A stretch of 64,000 nt of DNA, from contig JAPTHN010000010.1 in assembly GCA_026936325.1 (NCBI GenBank), positions 49,140,650 through 49,204,649 of the forward strand, given 5' to 3'. Positions 46,901 through 58,551 of the stretch are shown here, piece after piece. A program made the translations under genes and the position numbers. The notes beneath the pieces are model-generated. The model worked only from the letters and a program-made list of their open reading frames with translations, ran no database searches and was not told the origin of the DNA. The stretch is from Platynereis dumerilii. Its lineage: Eukaryota > Annelida > Polychaeta > Phyllodocida > Nereididae. Position 1 is the stretch's first letter; the number at the start of each line of letters is the position of its first letter.

Positions 46901-49721
46901 GAATGGCAATAAAAGACAGAAATGAGTTTCTTTAACGTCAGCATTTATATTAAAGTGCCTCATAACCCAGTTGAAATTCAAAAGACTTTACCTAACCTGC
47001 GGACCGATAAATTACTCTCGTAATCTACAAATGGGAAAATGAAAATACAACATGATTTTTTACGACATACAGAAAGCGATTGTTGAAAATTGACTTAGGC
47101 CTATATATCTGCACGCAGGAAAATGGGGGTCTGCATGACAGCATGAGTGTAATTTGTTTCAGCCTCTGAATCTTGAACATAAAGCTTGATGGAAATGAAA
47201 CCATTAGGGGGACCACCATTTTTTCTCAAGGGGGGGGGCTTGGAATTTTTTATGACTAATAACTTCTTGCTCAGTTTTGCTGAAATAAATCAATTATTTT
47301 TGGGCAGTCTTGAAATAGATAATTTCTGGCGGGAGTATTTTTTAAGAAGGTCTTGCTTTTTTTGCGGAGCAACAATTTCATATGTGGCGTTCCTAAAAAT
47401 CAGGGAACTTCTCCGGGACAGTCAAAAAACATTCAGCCTGTTAAAACTTTTTTGATGCCACTGAGGAAGAACCAGAGTTTTTCTTAATTTTGGATTGTCC
47501 GGCAGACATTTTTCTGGATCTCAGGAGTCATAAACATCATCGGCGGAATATAGGGCCATCCCCTGCTTCTGTAGATCATTTATATATATGCCAGTTTTGC
47601 CTAGAAATCATCTTATAATATTGCGGCTCTATTGTCTTAGAGAGATCTCCCCATAATAGAGAGACAGCAAATATGTAATATTGATTCCGCTCTTTTGTCA
47701 TAACTCATGTATGTAATCCATCTTTATGTCTCTTTATTATGAATAAATATGTCTGTCTGTATGTCTGTCTGTCTGTCTGTCTGTCTAGCTGTCTAGCTGT
47801 CTGTATAAACTGCTCCGCCAGCGTAAAAAGTCCTCTGTAACCTGCCGTGAGACCTTTTGTCATAACAGGCAGGAATTAACAAAGAAGAAGAAAAACCTGT
47901 AAGGTCTACACTCATTGATTGGTAAAAATAAATTCGAGAAGTAGAACTATAATCAGAACTTACCCCTTTCTCTATTGCAATTTTCCTTGTCCAATGCATC
48001 GATTTTTGACGAAATATTTTGAAATTGGGAGGCCCCTCCGCAATTCATGCAGTCGACTAATTTTGCGATCGCACTTCTCTTTGTTTCACTGAAAGGTAAA
48101 AAGATAATTTTCACCTCACGCACGAATTGCCACAAAGAGACTATCCAGTACCGAACATTTTATTTGAACTCTTGAACAATCCCCAATCCGAAATTTTCTT
48201 GATCCACCCCAGAAGCCTTAAAGTTTATTGCTCAGTAAATCTTGATTGAACTTATAAAGGGTTGAAACATAGGCTGTGCAGCAGTGGCGTAACTGGGGGG
48301 TCTCAAGCGGGGGGCACCTGAGGGGTACGTGATTATCTGGGGGGGGGGGGCACCCAATATACTAACTGTATATTTTAGCCAGAGTTGGAAAGTTCATATG
48401 GGGGGCACATGGGGGCCCACAGGTCCAATATGGGGGGGCACGTGCACCTTTAAGTTATTGAGGGCTCCATGCCTCTCCACGGATTATATAGAAATACTTT
48501 TCTTTTTCTTAAATTATTTAAAAATCAATACAGCCACTTACCCACATACGTAGGGCTTGATATCCAAGACAGCTTCAGCATCTTTCGAACACTTTGCAAT
48601 GTCGTCTTTGTTGCATCTGCATGACACTGAAAAATATGGTAATATTTAATATGGAAAAAAATTGGTAACATTACATGTAATTGGTCATTGACAAGTTTTT
48701 GCGGGACATTTCTTAATTGTGATTAGCTGGTCCAGTGTGAGGCCAGAAAGTCATTATATGACCAAGCCTTGGCTTGAGGTCCAGAGCAGGACTGACTCCG
48801 ACCGAGCAGTTAATCACCAGTAATGCCCAACAAATCAATGTTGTCATTTCTATCGTTTTCATTCTGCCAATTTTTGTTTTTAACTTCAAATCTTGATTTT
48901 TAGATTTTTGCCACTAAGACATCTCAAGTTGTTAATAGACGGGACAGAGCCAACGGCTCACCGAGCGAAGCGAGGTGTCTCATCCCTTATGGCTATCGAT
49001 CAGGCGACTGGAGTGCTCCAGATGGTTCTATCAAAAAAAGTGATTCAGACATCCCATAATATGATCCTTGCACTTGCTTCTCTTCACGCGTGACTACAAC
49101 GTGACTACCTTCTTCTTCTTCTGTTTGATATTCCGGCAAAAAAAAAAATTTCCAAAAAAAATGTTTTCCAAAAAAAAAAATTTCCAAAAAAAAAAATTTC
49201 CGAAAAAAAAGAAAATTTCGAAAAAAAAAAAAAAAATCCGAAAAAAAAAATTAAGAGAAAAAAAAACTTAAAAAAAAAAAAAAAATTCAAATATTTTCAA
49301 ACAATTCCCCAAAAAAATAAAATTAGCAAAGAAATAATGCTTGGCATTCATTTACCAAGCAAAACCGGTTAGATACATAACTTTATTCTGTTGAACAAGT
49401 ATCAACACAGGCTGGCAACATGCGTCATTCTTTCTGGCGACATAAGACATGTACACTTTAAAAAATAAATATCATTCAAAAACCCTTTTTTGGTTCTTGG
49501 GCTTGTCCTTCATATCATTCAAATTTGTTTTTTTTTGAAATACCATAGAGCTGGATGCTCATGAATGGTGCAGGTTTCTGAAAACAAACTTCTTTGCAAA
49601 AAAAATTGGTATTTCGAAAAACTGATTACTGCGTCATTATTAGTCTTTAAAGTCAAAATATTCCTGACTCACCACGACCCAGTGAAACAGCCAATACGGC
49701 TAACAGCAGCAAAGTCTTCAT
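37989..49721 (-). CDS. Gene 3: paralogous secreted cysteine-rich protein, 8 exons, 295 aa
   Basis: Coding exons (minus): 49721-49673, 48626-48542, 48088-47964, 45343-45235, 44801-44668, 44278-44212, 38980-38826, 38152-37989. Lengths of 49, 85, 125, 109, 134, 67, 155 and 164 sum to 888 nt, open to a TGA at 37991-37989, with phases as in genes 1 and 2. The signal peptide is MKTLLLLAVLAVSLGR. There are 18 cysteines in the order seen in gene 1. Sequons are NIS, NMT, NCS and NIT, the last two shared with the paralogues. The last exon carries an extra Pro/Gly/Val-rich stretch of about 17 residues (around NPNPPSGGGPLVVAGGAGT) before the shared hydrophobic C-terminus. It is the longest gene because intron 6 (38981-44211) holds two LINE copies and other introns hold small repeats. 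Function is not recognised. Confidence 0.88.
39063..39866 (+). pseudogene. LINE endonuclease domain, 5'-truncated
   Basis: Apurinic endonuclease-like segment: GNVIISGDFNARTGNHPDF near residues 31-49 and DSDHRPLIFSLE near residues 148-159. The N-terminal half of the domain is missing, and the frame ends in ECKILNVT before the reverse transcriptase frame begins. Confidence 0.85.
39947..41380 (+). pseudogene. LINE reverse transcriptase, long open segment
   Basis: 477 residues open. Palm and finger motifs are in order: KLGKAPGIDGISNEFYK (about 109-125), IIQPLHKKG, NQFGFCKGCRTSDN, TFVDFSKAFDFINR, YGVLQGGIISPKLFN, and LLYADDLVLIS with the catalytic YADD at residues 344-347. The frame stops where the second LINE is inserted. 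Confidence 0.9.
41376..42297 (-). mobile_element. CR1/L2-type LINE 3' fragment nested in the first LINE
   Basis: Minus strand, 5'-truncated within reverse transcriptase. The 284-residue frame (42310-41456) contains NNGEKTELLLIGSP, VRNLGVIFDKNMTMEKQV, ALVTPHLDYGNGLLYG, KLQVAQNSAVRLIEKLRK and LHWLPIPARIQ, typical of the C-terminal half of CR1/L2-group proteins. The 3' end AGCGCTATATAAATACC leads into an (ATT)n tail at 41376-41397. Related pieces lie at 1132 and 58665. Confidence 0.85.
42296..43069 (+). pseudogene. C-terminal part of the first LINE
   Basis: 257 residues, continuing the reverse transcriptase protein after the nested insertion: EKIQLKFLKNLLGVRSQTS at the start, then CKRCVSGLVEDEYHCLMICD, a terminal Cys/His motif common in LINE proteins. 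Confidence 0.8.
44929..45139. mobile_element. Fold-back MITE FB2, copy 1 (intron 4 of gene 3)
   Basis: CACTGTAAAATTT ends mirrored by AAATTTTACAGTG. Inner arms include AGTGAGATGGTTGCACAAT and ATTGTGCCACCATCTCACT. A second copy lies at 51500-51709. Confidence 0.8.
45953..46192 (-). mobile_element. Fold-back repeat FB1, copy 2 (intron 3 of gene 3)
   Basis: Reverse-complement relative of 28896-29130 over its whole length, with the same palindromic core (TTATTCACCACGGGA...CCATGGTGAATAA). Confidence 0.75.
47209..47385 (+). repeat. Dispersed repeat, copy 2 (intron 3 of gene 3)
   Basis: Related to 18656-18830 (ACCACCATTTTTTCTCAAG, AATAAATCAATTATTTTTGG, GCAGTCTTGAAATAGATAAT). Confidence 0.55.
47748..47810. 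repeat. (GTCT)n microsatellite
   Basis: GTCTGTCT repeats with TAGC interruptions, in intron 3 of gene 3. Confidence 0.95.
48282..48455. mobile_element. G-rich hAT-type element fragment (intron 2 of gene 3)
   Basis: Begins CAGTGGCGTAACTGGGGGG, a form common at hAT-type ends, followed by several GGGGGGCAC blocks. No opposite terminus was found, so it is treated as truncated. Confidence 0.4.
49138..49290. repeat. A-run minisatellite with TTTCC/TTTCG spacers (intron 1 of gene 3)
   Basis: About ten A-runs of 8-14 bases, separated by TTTCC, TTTCG, TCCG and similar. Lysine- and phenylalanine-rich open frames on both strands are artefacts. Confidence 0.9.
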
Positions 49722-50185
49722 CTGGAAAATAATTAAACAGTTCAATGTTATTTCGTATAATTATTTATTGTTCTTGTATAACGCTACATATATTTTAATA
49801 AGACAATCTAGTGCGGAAACACAGTTTCTGTGTAGGTTCAGGAGTGTTAGTAACTGTTGTTGGCTGTCTTTTGCAGATTGAATCTGAGATTCCTAGCAGA
49901 ACTATCTAATTAGGGGGAATCCCCCTAATACCATCTTCTTCCTATCACTGAGTATACCAACACATGTAAGAGAGCGTCATCAATTTCTGTGTAGGTTCGG
50001 GAATTTCTGAATATAGACCTTTGATTCAAGAGTTTCCGCTTAATCATGAATGCATGAATTGGATAAGGCTGATCATTATGGTTAAATGTGATCTATACAG
50101 TTAAATTACTCTTTGTTTCCCAATCAGTAATAAAAACCCTTAAAGCTTCAAATTTGTTTAATTTGAAATTCTGCCAGCCACACCT
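49722..50185. other. Upstream flank of gene 3
   Basis: The ATG of gene 3 is preceded on the minus strand by TTATTTTCCAG, acceptor-like, as in genes 1 and 2. No clear first exon or promoter was found here. Confidence 0.35.
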
Positions 50186-50255
50186 GTCCCAGTGGTCTAA
50201 TGGCTAGCATCCTTGCTTCCACTTCACAAGCCAGGGTTCAATTCCAGGCTGGGGC
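50186..50255 (+). mobile_element. tRNA-Glu-like sequence, probable SINE head
   Basis: GTCCCAG pairs with CTGGGGC as a 7-bp acceptor stem (one G-T). The D-arm region TGGTCTAATGGCTAGCAT is tRNA-Glu-like and box B is GGTTCAATTCC. The anticodon arm is two bases too long and lacks a normal loop, and the T-stem is imperfect. It is likely a tRNA-derived repeat head rather than a working tRNA. Confidence 0.55.
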
Positions 50256-50320
50256 AGACATGACAAATTAAAACATTGATGTCAAAATCTTACATGTAGT
50301 GTGTTCTCTATATACAATCC

Positions 50321-50704
50321 TGCTCATAAATAAGGAATACTTTTTTGGAAAAAAGGTTTCAAATAAATGTAAAGTTCAGAGTGTGAATGTAAGCAAAGTC
50401 CATTGTAAAGGTCAAGATATCTTCTCTAATCACTCTTTAAAAGCCTTAACTACATTTTTGCAAGAATTTTTTAATTTTTAGTTTAATGCACACCAGAAAA
50501 ACCCCCTGAATTTCCACATTTTGTGCTGCTGTAACTTTTCCTGGGGTTAACGCTGCAGCATGCATTTTAAACTACAGGATGTTCTTCCCTTTAGCGGTCA
50601 TTGGAGGGAGTTACCATTGAATCAGATCATCATGTGCTTCAGCAGAGGTTGCTAAAGTAATCAATTTCACTGGAGAATGTTGAAGTATTCCATATTTATG
50701 AGCA
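50321..50704. mobile_element. MITE with 20-bp TIRs (TGCTCATAAAT)
   Basis: TGCTCATAAATAAGGAATAC at 50321-50340 is mirrored by GTATTCCATATTTATGAGCA at 50685-50704. Non-coding; the ends look Tc1/mariner-like. Confidence 0.85.
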
Positions 50705-51013
50705 ACGGTGTAAATTAAATATGCATACACACAATTGTAATTTTTCTTTCACAGTATCTATATTTCATAGATCTTTTCATGTATTCATTTTGAGACATGG
50801 ACAGAAATTGCGCTGAAAATTTAAAGCCACCTACAATTCTGTTTTTTTCTAAGATTGTCTTGTTTATGCTTTCCATGTTGCTCTCATCAGCCTTATACTG
50901 TTTTCTGATGAGAATGCCATGGGCAGATAATGATAAGTACTTTAACTATGGGCACATCTATACATTGTATAATGTTGCAACAGTGTCACCCTGTTTGTCA
51001 AATCATGTAGAAT

Positions 51014-51202
51014 TGTATGGTAGAAATTATGTTGTAACGACGTTGTGAAGCAACATCAAAGATATGACGTCAGCAAGCACCATTGTGGCGACGTTTTCAC
51101 AACATTGTGAGGCAATGTCAGTGATTCGATGTTAGCTGGGCAATGTTGCAAAAAAAACCCAATGTCGAGTTCACATTGTGGTGACATTATCTCTACCATA
51201 CA
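51014..51202. mobile_element. MITE with TGTATGGTAGA ends, copy 1
   Basis: TGTATGGTAGA and TCTACCATACA at the ends. Words of the type ACGTTGTGA/CACAACATTG repeat inside in both orientations. Confidence 0.75.
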
Positions 51203-51499
51203 TATCTACGTGACCAACAGACCAGCCCTCCACCAATTAGTAACGTTGCGATTTACGTCGTTTGCCCCTTGGGTTCTGTATGGCGTTATGATTTTTTGCC
51301 ATTTCAACTTCTCACTGCTCCTCCTTTGTACATTTCAAAATAAAATCTATAGATTCAGTATTTCTTAAATAAAGAAGCCAATTATCTCCTGAATTTATTT
51401 GAAATAATACGTGTTTTTAGATATGATATTGAAAAAAGAAATTCAATATGGTAATTAAATGTCTGGTTACAGAAAACATGGATCCGCTCTGACCTGCAT

Positions 51500-51709
51500 A
51501 CAATGTAAATTTTGAATTTTGAGTTAGCTTAATTGATTGAGTGAGATGGTTGCACAATTCCTTTGAGCCAAGATAGCTTGTTGTTTGCAAGTTATAACAA
51601 CATAAAGATTATCATAACTCAAAACAGCAAGCTATCATGGCTCAAACAAATTGTGCAACCGTCTCACTCAATCATTTGAGCTAACTCAGAATTTCAGAAT
51701 TTACAGTGT
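51500..51709. mobile_element. Fold-back MITE FB2, copy 2
   Basis: Same arms as 44929-45139 (GAGTGAGATGGTTGCACAAT, inverse near 51650-51668), ends in the TTTACAGTG type. Confidence 0.8.
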
Positions 51710-51924
51710 AGCTATTTTTAAGTATTCACATTATTCATCAGATTTGCTGATTTCAATCAAATGCTTTTATGGATTACCTGTGAAATATCATATCTATTTG
51801 ATGTTTATCCCAATCCCATTCATATATTTCTCATTCAGTATAAGGCCTATACTATATGCTAAGCAATTCAGAATATAATCTGTGCTTAACACAGGTATGA
51901 TGCCCAAACAGTATATATATAAGT

Positions 51925-52416
51925 TGGAGATATCATCTCCAAAAGAATAGCGAAAAAATTAGACAGAGAATAGGTATTCTCAAACACATCAGACATTTAA
52001 TGGACCAAAATTTGTCTCTTCTGCTCTACAATGGACTCATTCTAGATACTGCTTTTTGACTATTGTGACATATTGTAAAGTTTCTGAAATTATCAAACTT
52101 CGAAGACTTCAAAAAAAAAAAAAAAGCTGCCGAAATTATTTTAAATGTTCCAATTGATACGAGTACGCATGAAGTGTTGAGTAAACTCACATGCTTTCAT
52201 ATGACAGAGAGAATATTTTATCATCAGTGTGTTTTTATGTATAATTGTCTTGATGAATCCTCTCCAGAGTTACTACTAGGTCTTTCAACTTCAGCAACCA
52301 CAGCTATAATACCAGAACCCAAAATACAGAACAACATGTGGTCAAAGAACTTTCATATATCTGGGTGCATGTCCAATGTGGAATTTTGTATCATTCCCTC
52401 ATTGCAGGCTGCTTGA
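51925..52416 (+). pseudogene. Decayed LINE C-terminal fragment
   Basis: Reading with frame changes gives KRIAKKLDRE, FDYCDI and then an open stretch, KAAEIILNVPIDTSTHEVLS with FHMTERIFYHQCVFMYNCLD. This is the shape of the region after the reverse transcriptase domain in CR1/L2-type LINEs. Stops and frameshifts break its first half. Confidence 0.7.
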
Positions 52417-52602
52417 ACAGAGGCCATTCCTCAATATATAAATATATATTTTGGATAAAAATTTGCATTTGGTTGCGAAAATGCTCTACACAGTGTTGGT
52501 GTCTCATTGAAGGAGGTTACAAATAAGTCACAATCCATGGAACACACAACATAAACCTAACATTTCTAATTGATGCTGAATTCTGCTGTTGTCATGTGGA
52601 AA

Positions 52603-52759
52603 TGTATGGTAGAAATTACGTGAATACAACGTGAAAGCTACGTTGAGATTTTATAAGTTACTTCACAATGGTGTGCGACATTGCCACAACATCATTTCAC
52701 ATGCTAACGTTACATCTTGGCGTTGCTCCACAACATTGCGATGACATTTTTACTATACA
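52603..52759. mobile_element. MITE with TGTATGGTAGA ends, copy 2
   Basis: Starts TGTATGGTAGAAATTACGT like copy 1 at 51014 and ends TTTACTATACA. Internal CACAACATT words are shared. 52760-53405 shows nothing further. Confidence 0.65.
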
Positions 52760-54575
52760 ATCCATGGACATAATCCATACTAACATTGCAACCACGTTGC
52801 TGCATGAAATGGGACATGATTTTGGACAAAGAGTCAGACATACCAAGAACAGAAAAGTCATAAACATTGAATATTTCTGCTTGGTTGGTTAACCTGTCTG
52901 GAGAATTAATTTCGAAACAGGAAGAAAATAGTTTTTGTTACGAGCTCGCTTCACCGCTCATGCATATTTGTCTTTTTTCGACTTCTTAATTTCTTTATTT
53001 TGCTGCAAGTATTTGCACCATAACTTACTGATCCAATTAATCACAAAGCCACAAGAACTTGTGCAACTTTTTTAAAGTAAGTTGTTTTTGCAAATTATTT
53101 TTTTACAGTTGCCAGTTCTTTTACACTGCAGCAAACTTCTGCAAGCAGTTTGGAAAAAGCCTAATAAACAATTTTTTTTCTTTCATGGTTCTCTGTCAAT
53201 CTTTGTCTTCCTGTTGGCAAGAATCACGGAAAAACTGCCAGATTATGGTTTGAAATGAGCGGTTAGCCTGCGCCCTCGTTAGAGTGCTATATATTGGGTC
53301 CATATGACTTCGTCATTTCAAAATATTTTCATTGGAAATTGATTTTGATCATTCACTGTGAAGATGCCATGGGATCTATAACGTTTTGCCAAGCACTTCA
53401 AATTAGTCCATGAGCCAGAGGGTTGGTCAGGCTCACTCAAAGGGAGGAATTTTCATAGTGATTTTATGTTAGCCCTATTTCTCTAGTTTAAGAAAATGGG
53501 TGATAGCAATCTGTATCTCTTAGCCTTCACCATGCTATCACCCTGTTTTTAAACATGTGTTGAAGCCTCGGGAATTTCCGTTTTTTGGGTTCCGGTTAGA
53601 CTTATATCCATAAAAACTGTTGTAACTTCATCAATATTGCACTAAACTGCATGAAATTTGATATGTGACATCTTCACAATATACAGAAGACATATCTGCC
53701 ACAATCAGAGCCATTTGCATCATTAAATGTTTACAAATAAAGGAGTATTTTTATTTCAAGTTGCACGCCAAAATTAAAATATAATTAAAACTGAAATCTT
53801 TCTGTAACACCAAGAAATATTTTATAAAAAATCCAAAATTATTTCATTTTAGTAGCAGGATGCCCTCTCAATCATATGGCATAGTCTCAGCCAATTTGTA
53901 CTGATATTAAGGTGATATCAAGATGTTTATCATAAGCACTTCATGTCCGAAAATTGCTTAATTTTCACTATTCTGAACAGTTTGTTGCTGATATTCTCAG
54001 TTTACTTGCAAGAAGAAGTAAATGCTGTCAATTATAATTGATTAAATTGTTTGATAAATTACAGAGCATGATTTTTAGGTAAAAATTATTGATTTTGCAT
54101 AATTTAAGTCACATTTTGAATACATCAATTTAAATTTTGACAAAATTTAATACAAAAAGTTAGAACCACACAGGTATCTCCTGATGAATGATTAGTTCAG
54201 AATAGCCGAATTGCATGATAAATGCATGTTGACGATCCAAAATGGACAGTTAGTTAGTTTGTAAGCTTGTTTGCATAATTTTCTTCCTATAACTTAGGTG
54301 TGAGGTGACATAATATGAAGTTGCGTTGCATTGCTTGACAAAATCATCTGATCCTCATACATCTGTAGAACAGTAGCTCATACAGCTGCCAAGTGGTCTC
54401 ATTGGTTGGCTTTTTGCTTTAATGAAGGACATAAATCCTATCTTGGCAAGTCTGTATGGCTGATAAGGAGATAGAAACGTAGAAAGGACCTATAATAGTT
54501 CAATGTTGCACTGAAAATGGAACATAAGCATACCCAAGGAAAAAGAACATCCATTCCAATAGCACAAAGAGAAGG

Positions 54576-54800
54576 CACTTAATCCCAGCCCAAGGAACAT
54601 TAAATGGAGGCGGGTTGTATCCAGTATTCTATGCTGGGGCAAATGAAAGATCCTGGGCAATGTGGGCATCCCTGAATATTAATAGGGTAAGTGCCAGCCT
54701 CACAGTCTTCTCATCTCATCATCATACGGCGATCGCCTGCCTCGATATAGCCCACTAAGGTGCTGCAGAGGCGTAAAACACAAACAAACAACAAACAAAC
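54576..54800 (+). mobile_element. SINE with perfect 15-bp target duplication
   Basis: Flanked by identical AGCACAAAGAGAAGG at 54561-54575 and 54801-54815. The body GGGTTGTATCCAGTATTCTA and CAGTCTTCTCATCTCATCAT matches the SINE at 17236-17872. It ends in a short (AAACA)n tail. The tRNA-like head is mostly missing. Confidence 0.85.
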
Positions 54801-55118
54801 AGCACAAAGAGAAGGAGGTTGTACCAGACATTGCTCAGACTATTGGGTCAGGAAGCAATCCCAGAGACAAGGCATGCAAGTCAGGAGATAACAGGATGGT
54901 TAGACAAAGGCGGATAAGGCACAATCCAGATGTACTGCTAATGACTGCAAGTAAATATAAGACAGGCACTCAGGGATGAGGTTTTAACAGAGCATTGTAG
55001 ATATACCCAGTAAAGAATAGGAATTTTCTAAATTAAGAGTCAATATCTCTGAGATGCCCCTGTGACAGCACCGGGGTTGTCCCTAACTCAACAGTCTCCC
55101 ACCATCAATGCCTTGACA

Positions 55119-55845
55119 GCCTGTATACTGGGGGAGGCCAGACAAGCCTGAAGCTACAGGTGGACAAGCAAGGAGGAAACCACAACTTCTGTGAAAAACC
55201 ATTTGCTTTTGAAGCAACAAGGCAGAAGATCCTGCATTTGGATGATGTGCACACACCAAATCCTATGAAAAAATGGGCAAGAGATGAGCACCCACTTCCA
55301 GAGAGCTATGATTTTGCAAGGAGCAAAATCAAGTGGAGAAAGGCATTGTTCAGGCAGGCCAATAAGAAGATTCAGAAGCTTGAGGAGAGTGATAGCATCA
55401 ACTGGGGGAGGCCAGACAAGCCTGAAGCTACAGGTGGACAAGCAAGAAGGAAACCACAACTTCTGTGCCCGCACCAAATCCTGTGAAAAATGGGCAAGAG
55501 AAGAGCACCCACTTCCAGAGAGCTATGATTTTGCAGGGGAGCAAGCTCAAGTGGAGCATGGCATTTAGCTTGAGGAGAGTGATAGCCTGTATATTGGGGG
55601 AGGTCAGACAAGCCTGAAGTTACAGGTGGACAAGCAAGAAGGAAACCACAACTTCTTTGAAAAACCATGTGCTTTCAAAGTAACCAGGCAGAAGACACTG
55701 CATTTGGATGATGTGCACACACCCGATCCTGTGAAAAATGGGCAAGAGATGAGCACCCACTTCCAGAGAGCTATGATTTTGCAAGGAGCAAGCTCAAGTG
55801 GAGAAAGGCATTATTGAGGCAGGCCAAGAAGAAGATTCAGAAGCT
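55119..55845 (+). repeat. Tandem triplication inside the long-TIR element
   Basis: Three related units (about 55119-55394, 55398-55586, 55587-55845). Each contains GGGGGAGG(C/T)CAGACAAGCC, GGAAACCACAACTTCT, CACTTCCAGAGAGCTATGA and, except in the shorter middle one, TTTGGATGATGTGCACACAC. The first unit is open for about 108 residues (LPESYDFARSKIKWRKALF). Likely decayed coding sequence of the element; the family is unknown. Confidence 0.8.
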
Positions 55846-58551
55846 TGGGTGGTGATCTAGAAGCTTGAGGAGAGATTAAGGAAGATGCTCGGAGTAGTCC
55901 CTCTGTCAATCCCAAAAGAGAAAAAGTATTGGTGAAAGCTTTGAGCAAGACCAATGGTGGAATGGAGTCCAGAAAGATTGTCTGGTTGACATTACAATGT
56001 ATGGCTGCTGACTACAGTGTATATCCACCAAAGTGGGGCTGCATAATCTATGCAACTGAGTGTACATGGTCTGAGGAATAGCTATGTTTTGTAACAGCTA
56101 CCAGTATAGAGACTGTGGGCAGGCCAAAGTGTCATCCTTAGCCAGCAAATGTGACCAGACGAGAGGCTCCAGGAGGAATGGTAGGAAGCAGCTGCTGAGA
56201 GTCTAAAACAAGCTCCAAGCAAACCTGATGAAGGCTAATGGACACTTACATAAGCCAACAGTCTAGCGTAACAGTTTTGAGTTAGAAATAATTATGACCC
56301 AGCTAAGTCTGGAGCCAGACTGTTAAGCAATCAAGAGGCCAAATGGAGCTTCTGACATTGAGTGAAGGAAATAATAGAGAGCCAAAATCAGGTTCCATGG
56401 CAGATTGCGCAGATTAGTTCAGAGAAGCTTCAGCAGGACAGGTCTTGGCTGGCAGAAGAATGTACTCACAACATGAGCTGATTTATGAGAGACAAGTCTG
56501 GCCATTGAACTCCCTAGTGGCCACGGTTTGGTCATCAGAGGGTTGAAAAATAAATGACAGAAAAAAAAAGATAATATACAATTTTGTTGGCTAATAAGAG
56601 AAATGTTGTACAGTGCATGCATTAGACAGAGGGCAGCATACATCTTGTCTTGGGACAACCAGGGAGACTTCAAGTATGATTTTGTTTAACAGCTGAGGGA
56701 CAGTGAGGGTGCAGGATAGCTATCGACTGTGGGTAGGTTTGAGACTTAACATGAAATATATAAAGTGAAAATGCGGCTGATTATGAAAATTCCTTTGGGG
56801 AATGATAGCAATGCAAAGACACACATAGACCTACCCAGATTAGGAGTGTCTTGGTTAGGACACCAGGGACGATGCATTAGCTGAGAAAATGGTTGATAAA
56901 CAGGCTGTGGTGAGGCAATAAGCTTGAACCTCTACTCTCTGATGCCGATCTGAGATCAGCGAAAGTGATGACACATATAAGTCATTGCCCAGAAGACTAG
57001 AACTGGGATTGGTGCTTGGGTCCTACACAACCAGTCTGCGGCAAAAGAAGGCATAAGGTCAATCAGGTGTATGTTTCAGGAAACTTTAGCACAGCTTGGA
57101 GTCGTGTGGCGATGAGCTCAAGGGGGCCAAGGTGAACAGGTGAAGCATATGAAGTTTCTACCAAAATAGGATCTGAACCATGTAACAGAGTAATACACTG
57201 ATGATGAGGATGATGACAATTTATCAACATGTTTTGACAATGTGACTTAATTTTGATGGTTAGCTGTTGTTTTTAAAACGTGTATTGATGAGAAAGGTCA
57301 TACAGATTGAAAACGTTTGAAATCTGATAACCTTTTAAGTTTTTATTTTTGTTGAACATGCCGCCATTATAATGTCACTGTTAGTAAGCTAATCCATTGT
57401 AGGTTCTCTATTATAATTAGTTCATTATTTCTATGAAGTGTTGCAATTAAAGGGTAATTATGGTACAGGTGCAATCTAAATATTGCAGTTATCATGCAAA
57501 TAAGCTTTTCAAAGCTCTTACAATCATTTTGAGAAATTTGCATGAATCCACATTTTCCTGTGATAGGCTTTGCTGTCTATATATTCAAAATTTAACTAAA
57601 ATTATACAAAATCAACACCCTTTGCCCTGTAAATCATGCTCTGTAATTTATCAATTAATTTCTCAAATCATAATTGACTGCACTGACTTATTCTTGCAAG
57701 TAAACTGAGAATATCATCATCAAACTGTTCTAAAAATTGAAAATTGAGCAATTTTCGGACATGAAGTGCTTATGATAAACATCTTGATATCACCTTAATA
57801 TCAGTACAAATTGGCTGAGACTATGCCATATGATTGAGAGGGCATCCTGCTACTAAAATGAAATAATTTTGGATTTTTTATAAAATATTTCTTGGTGATA
57901 TACCAAAGTTACAGGAAGATTTCAGTTTTAATTATATTTCAATTTTGGCGTGCAACTTGAGATAAAAATACTCCTTTATTTGTAAACATTGAATGATGCA
58001 AATGGCTCTGATTGTGGCAGATACATCTTCTGTATATTGTGAAGATGTCACATATCAAATTTCATGCAGTTTAGTGCAATATTGATGAAGTTACAACAGT
58101 TTTTATGGATATAAGTCTAACCGGAACCCAAAAAACGGAAATTTCCGAGGCTTCAACATATGTTTAAAAACAGAGCGATAGCATGGTGAAGGCTAAGAGA
58201 TACAGATTGCTATCACCCATTTTCTGAAACTAGAGAAATAGGGCTAACATAAAATCACTATGAGAATTCCTCCCTCTGAGTGAGCCTGACTGGTCAAATT
58301 TGGCTGCCTGGCTCATGGACTATAAGTGTTTATGTACACCCATGCATGAACGACCATGGAGACAAAACTCTATAAATTGTGTTCTCGAGTTTCATTTTTT
58401 GCTTTGCTCTGGAAATTCATATTGTTTTTTAACAATAAAACTTAATGGGAGTGTGGTTCACAGCAATGAACCTCATGAATGTCAGGTCGTGGAAGAATAC
58501 AACACGAGTCTGAAGGAAATACTTATTTCATATCACTTGCAGATGGCAGCA

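Larger units (their letters stand above)
53406..58320. mobile_element. 4.9-kb DNA element with ~0.7-kb TIRs
   Basis: The left arm, 53406 to about 54125, and the right arm, about 57590-58320, are inverted copies by eye (GTCCATGAGCCAG ends; shared GAAATTTCCG/CGGAAATTTC, TGATATTAAGGTGATATCAAG, TACAAATAAAGGAGTATTTT). TA flanks both ends (53404-53405, 58321-58322). The interior is decayed, with a triplicated block and a SINE. No transposase is recognised. Confidence 0.8.

Noticed and set aside
50186-50255. Functional tRNA-Glu
   Set aside because: Acceptor stem and D-arm fit, but the anticodon arm is two bases too long with no proper loop and the T-stem has mismatches; better read as a SINE head.
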